NCBI GenBank assembly: GCA_016165875.1
Contig: JABBOT010000004.1
Location: 12,773,672 to 12,837,671 of the forward strand
Origin: Acanthopleura granulata
Taxonomy: Eukaryota; Mollusca; Polyplacophora; Chitonida; Chitonidae
Direction of reading: 5' to 3'
Length of the DNA: 64,000 bases
Both the position numbers and the translations under genes were made by a program. Below, piece after piece: positions 47,031 through 60,665 of this stretch (positions are counted from its first letter, which is position 1; the number at the start of each line of letters is the position of its first letter). Under the pieces are notes generated by a model. It saw nothing but the letters and a program-made list of their open reading frames with translations. It was not told the origin of the DNA and did not search any database.

Positions 47031-50000
47031 CACACTTAGATCTGACAGACGACACATATACTGTTGAATACCTAAGTTTCAGGAAGGTTGATGCATCTTC
47101 ATGAGTCTAACTCGTTTTACGGGTCTCGAAGTCTAATATATGCTCCATTGTGATGTCCTGGTCGATACGATGCAGTCTGGGTGGGGTTTAAAGTCGTATA
47201 CAAACCAACCATTATAGAAGCCCTTCGGGGCTTTGAAGTAGAAGCGCACGTCCAGTCCTTCTCGAGCTGCCCTTCTGATTCACTACACCAGATATCTCAT
47301 AATATGGCATTTCCAGTGATAAACACCAAATCTCAGTTCAGGTCACTAAAATACCACAAAGCCAAGAACTTCTAAACTTACTCTGCAGAGGCGACTGCGA
47401 GCCTTTCATAGGATATATATCTAAGGTATATTTATTATGATGACATTTATCATTCCATCCAATAATAATTTCTGTTCAAAGAACCACTATTGACATTAGC
47501 TACTTCTTTGTGCCCTGACATTCTGTCTAGTTTGCTTTACGTTACTCTGACCTTTAGGCATGAAACAAGCTGTGCTGACTTAGGTATATGTTGACATTCT
47601 GTTAACGGATGGCAGGAGAAATGACATTGGAAATATTGGGACATCAGCATGTGGTCACGGCGACTCGAACTCCAAGCCAAATGCTGACTTTCTGTGCGTG
47701 ATCAATATTGTTATAGGCATGTATAACCAAAAGGTCCCTACGTACTCTCCAGGCCACACGTTCAATTTCCGTTCTTCCCACATTTTGAAAAACCCATGTC
47801 TTAATGCGTTCTTTTCCGATCCATTGGGAAAATAACCCAACAAACGTGATGAGAAAATTGCTTTCCATCATGTCCTGTCAGTAAAGAAACGAGCACAATA
47901 TATATACATGCTCACATGTATACATTGGTAACCGCATAGGACTTGCTACGTGTACAAGTAATCGTTCATCGTAATCTTCCACAGAGTGATGCTTTCATCC
48001 TACAATCGCCAAACCCAATTTAATCAATATAACTATTGGGGTTCTTCGCAGAATTTTTTCTCTGGAAGGATAGATCGGTCGAACAGCACTTTTTGGCAAC
48101 TTAGCATAAGCTCCATGAAATGGCTTGACCAAAACACTTCATGGTTGTGGAAAATTTAGAATCGCCCTTTCAGAAACTGACAAACATATTATAATACAGG
48201 CTCTGTTTAGTAAAACTTTTTTCATTTCACATTTATTCATTTATAAATTTTACGCCCTATCCAACAATAGTTCAGTTATAAAACGGTGGCCAGCATTATG
48301 CTGGGAGGAAACAGGACATAAATTGGGGAATTTCACGATCATCTGCTGGTAGCTGACAGACCTTCCCAAGTGCGGCCCGGGAAAGGAAACCAGCATGGGC
48401 TGGCCTTGCACGACTTTTCATTTAGAGACGAGGCAGTAATTTTGGATTTAATAGACCCACTCTCCATCCCCATCCAACGTCTCGTGAAAATAACTTGTCT
48501 AGATTTGGAACAGAGAGATACAGCAAAGCATATCATAATTCAAATGACACAGTTAAGATATTTATAATGGATTATTATTAATCTGGATTTATCATAGCCT
48601 ATACACTTTTGGCAGGTTAAGAGTTACAGTGTAGCTTGAAACGACGAGCAAATTTTACAAAGAGCACTCCTGTATATACGCCGTTATACTATGGTCTTCC
48701 TTATGGTTTGTCTTTTCATTAGAATTTTACAGAGATGCTCAGCATCCCACTTGAGCCCCATACCATGGGGGTCAGCATTATAGTGAGAGAACCCCGGGAT
48801 TTACACAAGATGCTTTTACATGCGAAACGTACAGGGAATTTATATATTTGCTGTTGGTGGACCAGATGTGCGAATCTGACGGAGGTACTTACGGGGTTGG
48901 GCACCCTTTTCAAAGAAAAAAATTATCCACAACTGAAAAATGATATGAGTGCTGTATTCTTTTCACCAAAAGTAACGTTAATCACGCAGGGATGTTAATT
49001 GGCTCCAAACGTTCCTAGGCACTGGGGCATAACTTAGTGGATGCTTATATAAAATATACAGGGGCACTGTCATAAAAATTGGGTTCGAGAAACCATACAC
49101 ACATCTTCTGCATAAAATAATAAACTCAAATACTTAGTTCCTCTGGGTAGCGTGGTTTGTTTATTATCATTTACTTGCTGCAGAGATCTTATCATGCTAA
49201 ATTCAAGAGCCTGTATTACGTAATGATGACATCCACACTGTAACACTGATAGCTTGTGTAACACAAAGCATAAGCTCCAGATATCATACACTGCGTCCTC
49301 ATCACAAGTGTCACTAAACCACAGGAACAGGTATACATCACACCTTGACACACTGTCTCAAGTTCACTGCTACCTGCAAAAAACCCTGCAATAAAACATG
49401 TCCCTTAAGGAAGGAAAAAGAAAGAGTCTGAAAGAATGCTCTTACTTTAATGCAGCTTGTCTCAGATAACATGTCACAACAGCAAAGACAACTTCTGATT
49501 ACGTCTGATCCCGAAAAAAAGGCTTCCCTAGTATTTGTTCTATAAGCTGTTATCAATTTTGAATCTTTACTCATTTTGTAGATATTCAGCAGGTACATGT
49601 ACGTTTCCATGAAGTCTTTTAATTTCTTCAAGCTTATAGCAACCACAACTGAATTTAAATGTCAGTAGATTATCAATGTTTCAGTCCTATTTATATAGCA
49701 GACTGATGTTTCCAAACGACTAATAAAGACTTAAAAAGCACAATAGAGATCACTGTTTACCTTAAAAGCCTTCCACCGACCCGAAATTAAAAAAAATATA
49801 TCATGCAAAACTTTTCCAACATGGTGCAGTCAGCAAGAGATTTTGTCATAAATGGTAATGAAAAGGAAAACAAAGTGGCAGGAGGGAAAATAAGGAGAAA
49901 GCACTGAGGGCAAAGAGAGACTAGGTCAGTAAATCCCCAAAATGTCAGCTAAATCCTTAGTTCCAATGCCTACAATTTCAAAAAATATTCCCAAAGCAAT

Positions 50001-52344
50001 ATTCTAGTCAGGGAGGGCTGGGACAACCTACAGAATTATTACCCACAAGTACACTAAAGACTTTGTATGCACAGGATCATATCCAGAGCTATTTTAGTTC
50101 AAGAAAATGTTAGGTCTCCTAAACTGTTCAGCACCCAAACTTATCATGCTGTATTATACCCAACAACTAACTCGAAACACAAATGTGACAGTTTACAGAC
50201 TTAAAAGCTCTCAGCACAAAAACTTCCTTCATGTGTAGTCATAATACAGCCTTTCAAGTTTAAGGTCAGAACCTTTCAGTTTTACTGGATACAGCACTGG
50301 TGCAATTGGGTATAGTACATAATATAGTACAAAATATGTCAACATAAATCCAAGGGAGCTGGTGAACATGTAAGTGCACTCACATGGTCTGAAAGTCAAA
50401 GTGATATGATTTAGTTCTGCACAATATTCATACATAATTCCTTTATGACATGGATAGTGGATGGGACTTAATAAGAAACATGTCTAAAAAATAAAATATG
50501 TTAGTTACTAAAGAAAAGCATAAATTAGAGATTAATAATGTATTCTGTACTCAGAATGACATTCACGATCCTCTAAACACAGGGGTGCAAAATAGGGAAA
50601 ACATTAGCAAACTGCCAGTGTAACAGCTAAAGTATCAAGAACAGAAAAAACAATGGTGGCAAAAATAGCAAAGGAATGAACAACATTCAAATGAACTAAC
50701 TTCCTAAATTGTAACTGTAGAAAGTAAATGAAATAAAGAACACTTATTCTTGCATAGATTCATGATAATTTTTAACAGAATGTTTAACACTACACTTGCA
50801 TGATGAAGCCTACAGTCAGTCAATTACCTTAGAAATAATATGCTTTATGGTAGATTTACTGAAGGACAACAAACAAAATTAATGAAGATGAAGCGAGTGC
50901 TACTGAAAATTCTGTTGTTAAATCTGCACAGACTCGGAGTTCTCTTCTTACCATGCTATCACACTGTGTAAAGCAAGTAACATATTATCATATGTAATAA
51001 AGAATGATAAGCCAAGCATACATTTAGTTGAATGTTCCAAATTAAAACTCAGAAATTATCATCAACAGGTCACAATCCTTTTTTTATCCCCTAATTGGAT
51101 AAAAGCTGTTGGTCAGCTGGTACTGGCAAATTGTGTACATAAAAAACACTCTTTAGATCAATTTGAAACAGAATATTTAAATCAAAAACTTGGAATTTTT
51201 GTAAAGTATGTTAATAAAAATCTTCTAATTATAAGCATTCTTTAAGATACAGTTTCGTAACAGCTTGTTAGGTTAGAGTTCACATGAAATTTCTATTTGA
51301 ACCAAGCAAACGACTAGCACAAACTAAGGACTCCAGCAAAATCTACACACCTCTTTTTGGTTATTGCTAACTTCCAACGAGGTACATAAAAGCTGTCAAT
51401 TACACACTGCACATTAACCAAGCACACACTTGCAGAGTATTGACAAAGAACAGGCTTTGTAATGCTGAATGTTCACATAAATAATGATTAAGAACAACAT
51501 ATTTTAAATCAAATAATTTTTAAGGGGCACATAAAACTATATAAATCTGGCAACATGTAAAAAAAGAAATGTTTTATGAAATTCAGTCACTAAAATTTGC
51601 AACAAAAACAAAAAAACAATATGCGTATTAGGGTTTCCTCTTAAAACAAGGAGATTGAAATTACCCTATGCTGAGATAACTTTACATGTATGTTATCAGC
51701 TACAAATGTTATGTCATCAGTGGACCAAGACAAAACAGCAGTTTTATTATTGATACACCAGGACACCAAAATGGGACACATACAAACTAAAGACCCGGCA
51801 ACAGTAAGCATACAATTCCTAGCCCTATAGCCATGAATATGTAGTTTGATTTCAGATTTAAAAAATAAAAAATCAAATATAATATTACTTAGTATATGGA
51901 GAGTTGGTTTGGAAATATTTAAAAACAAAAGTCATTAACTTGGAAAAGCATATCTTATTAACTACGTTACAGCAAAAGATACACATATGCTTTCTGTAAC
52001 ATTTGGATACTTCTAGGCAAATCCTTTGCAAAAGAAAAAAAATAAAGTTGGCTGCCTCAGTGGATGCTATATACAAATAACATTTGTGTTTACTTCAGCC
52101 ACCTAGAAAAAAAGCTCTGCAAGCTCCTCAAGATGCCAGTGTAAAATCTGTGCAACTTCTGGTCCATGGCAGGAGGGGGATCTGTAAAGACAAACGTAAG
52201 TGCTATTATTTTGTGTGCCCTGTCCATCAAATATTCATGTTCCACGTCATGCCAATGATAATTGATGAACTGAACCCATAGAACAACTAACTTGACACAT
52301 CTACATTCTATCATGCCCCACGTTACACCAAATACATGCATTTT
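47031..52344. other. AT-rich region, no supported gene; possibly a 3' UTR in part
   Basis: Only SINE remnants (48235-48400 and weakly 48765-48815) are recognised. If the putative exon at 52345-52459 is real, the AT-rich DNA just below it would be the 3' untranslated part of that - strand gene, but I cannot place its end. Confidence 0.35.
48235..48400 (-). repeat. SINE copy, diverged
   Basis: The reverse complement reads 'ccagcagatgatcgtg', 'ctgtttcctcccagcataat', 'gctggccacc' and 'gatagggcgtaaaattt', the body and tail order of the 21228-21471 family. The upstream half contains 'gccagcccatgctgg', resembling the family's post-box-B sequence. Confidence 0.65.
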
Positions 52345-52459
52345 CTACAGAGGCCCGTTGGGGTTCACGGAGGCCGGCAGTTCAGAGCAGTAATCAATGG
52401 TCAGCTGTGGACGTCCACTGCTCTCATGTTTCTTTAATGGACAGCCACAGAGGACTGTT
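52345..52459 (-). CDS. Possible C-terminal exon of an unidentified - strand gene
   Basis: A GC-richer island in AT-rich surroundings. On the - strand a possible acceptor (ttttgtag, at 52460-52461) is followed by 38 open codons ending in TAG (52345-52347). They read TVLCGCPLKKHESSG, then RPQLTIDYCSELPASVNPNG and PL. The polypyrimidine tract is weak, and an in-frame stop lies four codons before the acceptor, consistent with an exon edge. I do not recognise the protein, and no matching upstream exon could be proven. Confidence 0.3.
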
Positions 52460-55400
52460 CTACAAAATACCTAAACTTCACAAAATCTCTGTGCACTTTC
52501 AATATATCATATGTGATCCTGTTACCACCAATCCTCATTCCACAGACATGTTTTAAATTTGAAGACAATCATATTTCTGGCACGGCTTTATGACTTGTTA
52601 AATACAGATTGTACTCATCAGAACATACGACCTTCTCTTTGCGTCTAGCTTGAGTTACAGTACACCTTCACAGAACATAACATGAAGCTGTCGTCATTTG
52701 TGTCGATGATTCTCACAATCCTGAAGATGCTACCGGCAAAGGAGGTGGATGTGAAACAATTTGCTTTATTGTTTTCATGGACAACCAGATGTATATGATC
52801 ACAGTACCGACTAGATTTACAAAATTGTTAATTCAGTTCGTACATACATGTATTTAGCTACTTAGTGATGGTCATGGTCTCAACAGTGTTGGTTTACAAA
52901 GAGCACTGGTTCATAAGATTTAACAGACTGAACTTCTTTCTGAACTAAAGTAGTAGCTATGACTTTTATTTTATGGTGTAAAGATAGGTTGAATACAAAT
53001 TCCAATTCATGCACTCAGTGCAAGGTTATAATAGCTCAATAAATAAAACAGGTAAAAACATTTTCATACAAATCAAGGCCATCAAAAATATTCCCTTAAG
53101 GTACTCCTGTTGTTCAAGCTGTTCTAATTGGATGCTTAAATTCTACATTTTTTTTTCTTATATCAGACTATTTACCTTCTGGCTCCCTTTAATAAAATGC
53201 TGTGTGAAGATATGGGAAGTAATTGCTGGGTCAAACACAGCCTCTAGCTTCAGTCTTAATTGCTACGCTCAACTCGACTTGCAGGTCTTGAAAAATATAC
53301 CTATCAGAACAGCCCTCTGATTACATGCGTCTCAGCATTAACCACCTCTGGCCATTTACATGCAAATGAATACCACTTATCCCAAAGACTCAACAAGAAC
53401 AGACCACAGAGGACTAAAACCTGAATTATGTCATACCTGCTTATCACATCAATATTGATGGAGACAACAACTTATGCTCACAGAATCACACTGTCAAAAT
53501 CCAATATTTAAACTGTAACTAATATATCTCAGTAGTAACTTCCATTGATTCTTTTTGTTTTGTTTCAAGGACTACATTTTAGGGAGCTCTGCAGCTTACA
53601 ATGAAACACTACCCTGGTCCAAGCAAATGCAAGTTCTCCAATCAATGAGGATGATGAAGACTTCAGAGGGCTTTATCACAGGACTCTAGCTTTGCCCTTC
53701 ATTACCAAAAAACAAACCACACACTGAAAACTGTAACTTCCTGTGTAGGTGTGTATAACTTCACACACCTAAATAACCTCTCAAAGAAAACAAAAATATA
53801 TACACAGATTTTACCTGTTAACTGCTGAATTTCAACTGTAGTAGAGGGACAGGAAAGTTCATCAAGGATGATCCTGTCACTTTGATATATGCAGTCTTAG
53901 GGATTCTATCCACCATACATTACAAAACCAACTGCACTGTCCATTTCAACCTATCGAAAAGTATCTCATCTTGCTTCTCCATCTTCTCAAAACAGACCCT
54001 CATCCCCTTACACAACACTCATCAGTGTCTTAAGCACACCAAGATAAAGAAAGTAACAGAATTGTAACACTTGTATTATTATACATATATCTAAGGTGTC
54101 ACTATATGAACTGATGTTATTGTATACAGATGGATAAGCCAAGAGTGGAATAATGTAAGGAAACACAAAACACCATGACATTGCACAAATTCGATATACA
54201 TTTGTAAGCTGTCATCAAAGTTTCAGATTTCCATCACTAATATGATGATGTGGACTATAAGAGGAATGGCTAGAAGCAGGTGCTGTGCAGGGTAGTAGAG
54301 GAACATGATTTGAACCATTTGCTCTCTTCAACCGTCTGCATTCCACTTAGTGCCATATGTGGATGTCACCAAAAGCTTTGACCACAAGTCAAACTGGAAA
54401 TTTAGCAAGGCCACCTACATGTACATAAACACATAGACATTCACTGTGTGCCATCAAAGCATTTTGAAACTAAAAGGGCATATCAAATCCATTCTTGGTA
54501 AAGGGGGGGTGGGGGGGGGGTGTCTAAAAGTATATGCCTATGGTAAGAAAACACTGACATACACGTACAAGGTCTTCCCTTTCCAAGTTGACTGCCATAC
54601 ATATGCTGCTGGCTTACCCAGCCAGAACGAGAAAAATGAAAAGTGCACATCTATCACTGGTGTCATCCTGAGCAAGGAAGATCATTACCCCAGGGGGGAG
54701 GAGCGATGAAAGAGGGGTCATTGCTTTGTATTATAAATATGTCAGTATAATATATTACTTATTTGGCATTACAGATTTATGGATGAGGAAATCGGAGCAT
54801 TCAGAGTAAATCACTGCCCTTCAACAGGGGCCTGGAAATCCTCTCCTTCTAAGGCTGCTGCCAGATTTGAACCTGCGCGACTTTTTTGTTTTGATATCAG
54901 CCCCATAGTCAACAAAGCCACTGGACGCACTGTTAATGACCATCTGTCCAAAAATGTATGTGGTGCAGGCCAGCTAAACCGTCTTCTACTTTTTTCTTTT
55001 TCTATTTACAAATTACGTACTACTTTAGGCAATTTTTGTTGGGAACAAAAAATAAATGCAGGAAAACAGTACTGAAAGGTAGTGTGGGAAATCAAGATAA
55101 ATTGGAAATTAAACCATTTGTCTCCCCTTAAATAGCTCTGACCTTCTCAGCAGGTCAGAAAAATAACGTGGTATAATTTCTCATCAGAAACAATCATTCA
55201 ACCGAGAAGGTTCTATTGAGAGTAAGCTAAAGAAATAATCACAGAGTATTCCTAAAAGAGGAGGATCAATATATCCTACTTTGAGAAAGGATGTCATCAA
55301 CAGGCGCCAGGAAATCTCCCGTGTTGGTGAAACAAATAAATTCAATTAAACAGCTTACATTCTCTGGGAAATTCATCATATTTGCACCCAATTCATCCAT

Positions 55401-57618
55401 TTGGAAGACAGCCGAAGTCACCATGCTAACTGGAGAAATTTATCAAAATGACGTACAGCTTGAGGTGTAAACTAACTGTAGAAGGGTAAACTAGAAAGCT
55501 TTCACACAGAGACAATAACTGTGATGCCGTAAAACCAAGATATTTAAATGCATCAGAACAGGATTACACATTCTGACAAAGACAGAGGACACTGAAAACA
55601 GCTACTTGGGTGTCTAAGGAAGTAATGACAGTTTCACATACTGATAGGATGCAACGAAGTAAAAATACACCAGTAAATCTACTCTAAAGTCACTGCTTGT
55701 GAAATAGTACATGCTCTTCAAGATATAAAAGATAATAACATTGTTTGGCACTACCAAGTACTAAAAAGATTAAATCTATTACTAAAGAGAATCAGGTCAG
55801 GGGTATAATAACAAGTATAAAGAAAAAAACCCAAATCAATCATTGTAACCTACTTGTACTTATATTGCCATTAGGCAGAGATATGATTGATAGGGTTTAG
55901 TACTAGTCTACTATGCATATAATGACACCAACATTTTTTATCCATCGTCCCCTGCAAAAAAGTCTGGGTTAAATGGTAACAACTGCACTGTATTACGGTG
56001 ACAGACTTCAGTCTACCACAGCGAGGAAACTGGTCATACCACGGACATGCCAAACTGAATGTCCAGCACAGTTAACTTGGGGCAACTGTCAGAAGATATT
56101 CTTGCTACTTCCTGTCTCTGAACACCATGTCCTACAGGTATGCCAAAGTCCATTTATAGCATCAGTGATAAAATGTTCCGGGATCTGATGGATGAAACCA
56201 TTGGTTGTCAGCATGTAACAACACTAATGGGATTTCCCATCACCTACAGAACTAACAAGGGTCAGTAAACATGGCACAGTCAATCCAACTATTTGTGTGA
56301 GCCAGTTAGTCACCCAGCTGTATCATACAGCTGCCAACCTTGGAACATTGCAGGCTATGTCTTTTCATAAAGTTTCCAGAGCCACAACACAGTGTTGACC
56401 ACAGCCTAACAGCTGCACTCTGATCAATATCCTATGTTCAAACTGAAGCGCTGCTGACTATCGTCTCCATTGGCCGTTTTCCATGTATTGAACGACTATA
56501 GCTTCTGTACACCTTTTGACAGACTTTCTGGGCAGAGAGATGCTCAATTCAATTATCCTGTTTCACAGAGCAAAAAGCCTTTGACAAGACCTGACAGAAC
56601 AGAAAGGCCCAACAGCATTTATGCTCACAAAGCTGCAACTGATACTCAAATCTGAAAATATGGTAAAAAGAGACATAATCAAAAGAAATACCAGTCAACA
56701 GAAGAGTGAAATCCATGGTCTTGACAGCAGCTATACTGTATAAATTAGACATAGGTTACATTTTTATACATGTCCATGTAGAACAAGAGATGGATTCAAA
56801 ATTATGAGAATATTAGTAAATAATTTATGTGTATATTTATAAATAAGAACATATATTGAGATAATGCCTATGCAGAAAAGATGTGACATCATTACTTCCT
56901 TGGGCGTAACCAATCTGACCCTTCAAAAAAGTGCCCTTTTCAAAGTTTTATTGCTTTCTTGATAAATTTTTAAACAATACTTTTCTCGGCATGTTAATTT
57001 CTTCAACATCCCTGTCTTTTTCAAGAACCAGAATAAAAAAAGAGAATTCCCAACCCACTGACCCTTATGCCCAACAAACATTCTCTTCAGGATAGTCTGG
57101 TTGCTTGGAACTTGAATTTACCACATAAACCATAAATGAAGAAGTTAAATTTGGATGAATAAAGGGATGATAGTTTACAGGAGATAACACATCATGTTTT
57201 CAAATGACCCCCAACTGCCCAGTTCTAATATTAAAAGGACTCCTTTTAAATCTTTGAATTTCTGGTGTCCTATACAAGACGTTTTTCCAAATAATTTAGA
57301 TAATGCTAATCATATAAATCAGACAAAAGCATGTTATATATACCAATGGACACAAATCCAGTTAGCCCTAAGCAATGGCAATGACCAAAGACATAATTTG
57401 GATGATGAGTTAAAATTGTTAGATTTTCATATGATTTAGCAATTACTATTTCCTACTTTAATGACACTTTTTGCACACATTCTATGTACTGAGAATATAC
57501 TTATTTTTAAAAGAAGACATACACTAAATTATACAAAACCTCAGAAGTAATTTCCAACTCTAAAAGACACATTCAAAACTTACACCAGTTTATTGCAGAC
57601 AACACCGAGTGTGCACCT

Positions 57619-57830
57619 AGATAAGAAAAAGAGATAAGCTCAGCCTGCACAAGTTGTCTGTGATTGTGAGTTTTAGCAGACATGTTCCTATCAGGTGTCA
57701 CTCAGTCAGGCGAACATGTCCTATCGCCTGTGTTGGTACAATGAGCAGGCCAGCTCACCTACACCACTGAGCACATAAACCCTTACTTTATCGGTAGATA
57801 AGACCAGACAGTACGGGACATCTTTTATCT
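57619..57830. promoter_or_regulatory. Possible enhancer: GATA-motif cluster
   Basis: AGATAAG occurs at 57619-57625, 57632-57638 and 57796-57802. Reverse-strand GATA cores lie at 57788-57793 and 57825-57830. Two ten-base p53-type half-sites (AGACATGTTC at 57678-57687 and GAACATGTCC at 57712-57721) lie between them, 24 bases apart. Clustering suggests a cis-regulatory element, but chance in AT-rich DNA is possible. Confidence 0.25.
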
Positions 57831-60220
57831 GTGAATACTGATATTGAAATAATTCCACCCCCTGCTAAGTTTGATTACATTCCACCTACTGTTGGTAGCT
57901 TGGTGACAGAACAACAATGCCTGCTACACAAAAATAGGGCAAACACAGAAACACACATGGCTGAGTACTATGGCAACTAAAGAACTAAAGACCTTTCAGG
58001 TTAGAGGTGAACAATCCTTCATTACATAACTAGCAGTACCTGTACACTGTAGTATAACTACATGTACTCTGCTAATTAAAAAGAATGAACTTTCACCTGC
58101 TACCAGCAAACACGTTTATTATCCATTGCTTGATCCATGTAGCGTAATTTCACATCTAGATAGTAGAAAGGTGATTCGGGTGCACATGCAAATAATTGTC
58201 TGTGATTTCCTCTCATGAGATCAATAAAACTTGAACAATGGATTGCTAGCTTGCACTTCAACATCCATTGATGAGCTTACTTGCAACAGTGCAATCAATT
58301 TAATCAATTTATTATACATTTTTTCTTCAAATAAATGACATCCTGATAGGTCAAATCCTATGGCCTGCAAGAATTATGTATCTCACTGTCTTTACAATTC
58401 CCACTGATTCAGGTTTGCCTTTGGGTCAGGAGGTTTGTTGGGTCATGTGGCACTAAAATATGTACAAATATACATGTACATGTAATTACTGTTTAAAAGC
58501 AACTAATGTGTTCAAATCTGGACGGATCATAAAAAGAAATGTCTGATTGCTTCCATGCCAAGCTATTTCTCAGTTTTTAGTGCACACCAATGTTCCTTAT
58601 TGTACAGTTTTCTTCAGTGAAAGGTTGCCACAATACATCACTCTTACAAAGAAAAAGGCGAGCAGTTGTAGTCATTTCTACTAAGTCATTCTGAGATCAC
58701 TAGGCTTTTGAGCTGGAAGCCATGTTCTGTAAACATTAATAAAATATCTTGCATTTCCTACTGCATGTATTTGTGAAGCCTTGCGTTGCTGATTTTGAAA
58801 ATGTAGCTTCATGTTAAGAAATCGCATTGTGAAGATGCATAAACTAAATTTTATCATCCACATTCACCCTTACAACAGTTCTACAGACAACATGTCAAAT
58901 GGCACTTTAAATGTCACGGGCTATGGCAATATTGATCTTGACCTTGGTTGGCAGTTGGCAACTCCATGATGAATGGCCAGGTTTCAAGACTGGGGCCCTA
59001 GAGCAAGCAAAAATTCTCTACATACGTCCAGAAAAAAAAAAGTCGAATATTTCTAAAAGGTCTGTATGTTCTCCTTTTTTCATTCCTAAATTCCTTAGCT
59101 TTGTTTAGGGTGAAAAATCTTGATTATCAAGCTCGGACACTTTTTGTTATCTCAACATATTGTTTTCTTCACGAGATGTTATCTGCAATAATCCATTAGC
59201 GTTAGTGAGGGTTAAATTTAATTTCTGCCCCACCCTTCCCAATAAGCCTAAATTAGAAGGAGACTGTAAGTCTCTAATTTTAATGCCTTCCTATTATACC
59301 AAGATTTCAAACTACATACATGTAAATGAGAAACAACACTGCAAAGAAAAGACAACAAAAAGTATAACCAAAGCTGTTTCAGAAGAGGAGTCCATACAAA
59401 CCTAAATGTAGGTATATCTTTATGATATGCTTGGTAACTGTATAAATCACCTTTTGATTGGTAATTCTCAGGAGGCCATTGGACACGTCATTTTAGAAAC
59501 ACAATGCTGCCTCATCTGTACCCTATGCTCTTCAGTATTAGAGGCGACACATGCTTTTATGTGCGAAGTATGGTCCCCTCTATTATTATTATCAAAGGCC
59601 ATGTGTTGTGGCCTGCTGGTGGAGATCTTGGGTAACAACCCCAGATGTTTTCCACTACCACTTTCTCACGCAAAATAGCTGTAAACTATATCAGAATTGT
59701 CTTGTAATCAGACGGAAAACTGCTGATGCCTTTTCTGTTGGTAGAAATATCTCGCCTCTGATTGGTTAAAATTGACAGCATGGCAGGCTGTTCGATTTTC
59801 CCTGCGTGGGCATTTTGGCTTGCTTTGAACTGTGAAATGTCTGTTATCCAACATCACAAAAAATAAAAAGTAAGGTTTTTTTTAACTATGAATGGGATTC
59901 TTCATTGCTACATATACGCATTTGGTCTGGTGTTGATTTTTTTAAATCAGGCTATGAGAATATATATTATTTGCTTTGCATACATCACAGAAAAAAAAAG
60001 TCTTGATGTTGATAAGGAAAGAGGAGTGTCCAGATGCAATTATCACTACGTACAACCCATTTTAAGCCACTTCTGACTGCCTTCCTGCACATACAAAACT
60101 GAAGATCCTTACGAAGTAGGTTACTATCCCTGATATCCCATTACTGATGGCAACATGTCCCTGATATTCCAAAGAAATGGATAACTATTGGCCATAACAA
60201 ACACTTTTGCAAATAGGCTT

Positions 60221-60665
60221 GTTACACAGTGTTATGTAATAATATTCAAGTAATGTAATACCCAAATGTGTAATGTAATAACAATTCCCGTGTTATGTAA
60301 CATCATCATGTAAAGTCAGGTGGAGAAATACACGGCAGAGGTAATTGTAAGCAAGAGACTGTCAGCGATAAGACTACAGTAATATTGAAAATGGCTGCTT
60401 TTGGTGGGCACACCTGTGTTTCAATTTCTAAAGCAACTTAGCAAAGGTCTAAGGATTCCGTCAGGTACTATGCATGTTCCATTCGAAATAACTATAAGAA
60501 ACGCAGATTCTCTCAGATACTTGAATATGCACAGAATGATGCATATGTCTATGGCTATACATGTTATTACATTACACTGAAATTTTTCTCACAATCCCCT
60601 GGGACTGGTTTTATTACATAACATTGCAAATTTTATTATATTACACGGTGCTACATTACTGTTTT
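60221..60665. repeat. Imperfect inverted repeat rich in TGTAATGTAATAAC
   Basis: The left part carries 'gttacacagtgttatgtaat' and 'gtgtaatgtaataac'. The right part carries reverse-complement blocks 'gttattacattacac', 'ttattacataacattg' and 'attatattacac'. This could be a MITE of about 445 bp, but precise ends and a target duplication are not clear. Confidence 0.45.

Noticed and set aside
53826..53900. Possible - strand exon (IILDELSCPSTTVEIQQLTG) with a gtaaaa donor
   Set aside because: Its phase does not fit either neighbouring candidate exon, several acceptors are equally plausible, and no family is recognised.
55973..56188. 71-codon + strand open frame with a donor CAG|gtatgc
   Set aside because: No homologous motif and no partner exon up- or downstream; also partly open on the other strand, which suggests GC-richer non-coding DNA.
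57650..57930. 68-codon - strand open frame containing IKDVPYCLVLSTDKVRVYV
   Set aside because: It looked exon-like because of flanking AG and GT, but it has no family resemblance, no consistent phase with neighbouring candidates, and length within chance expectation.
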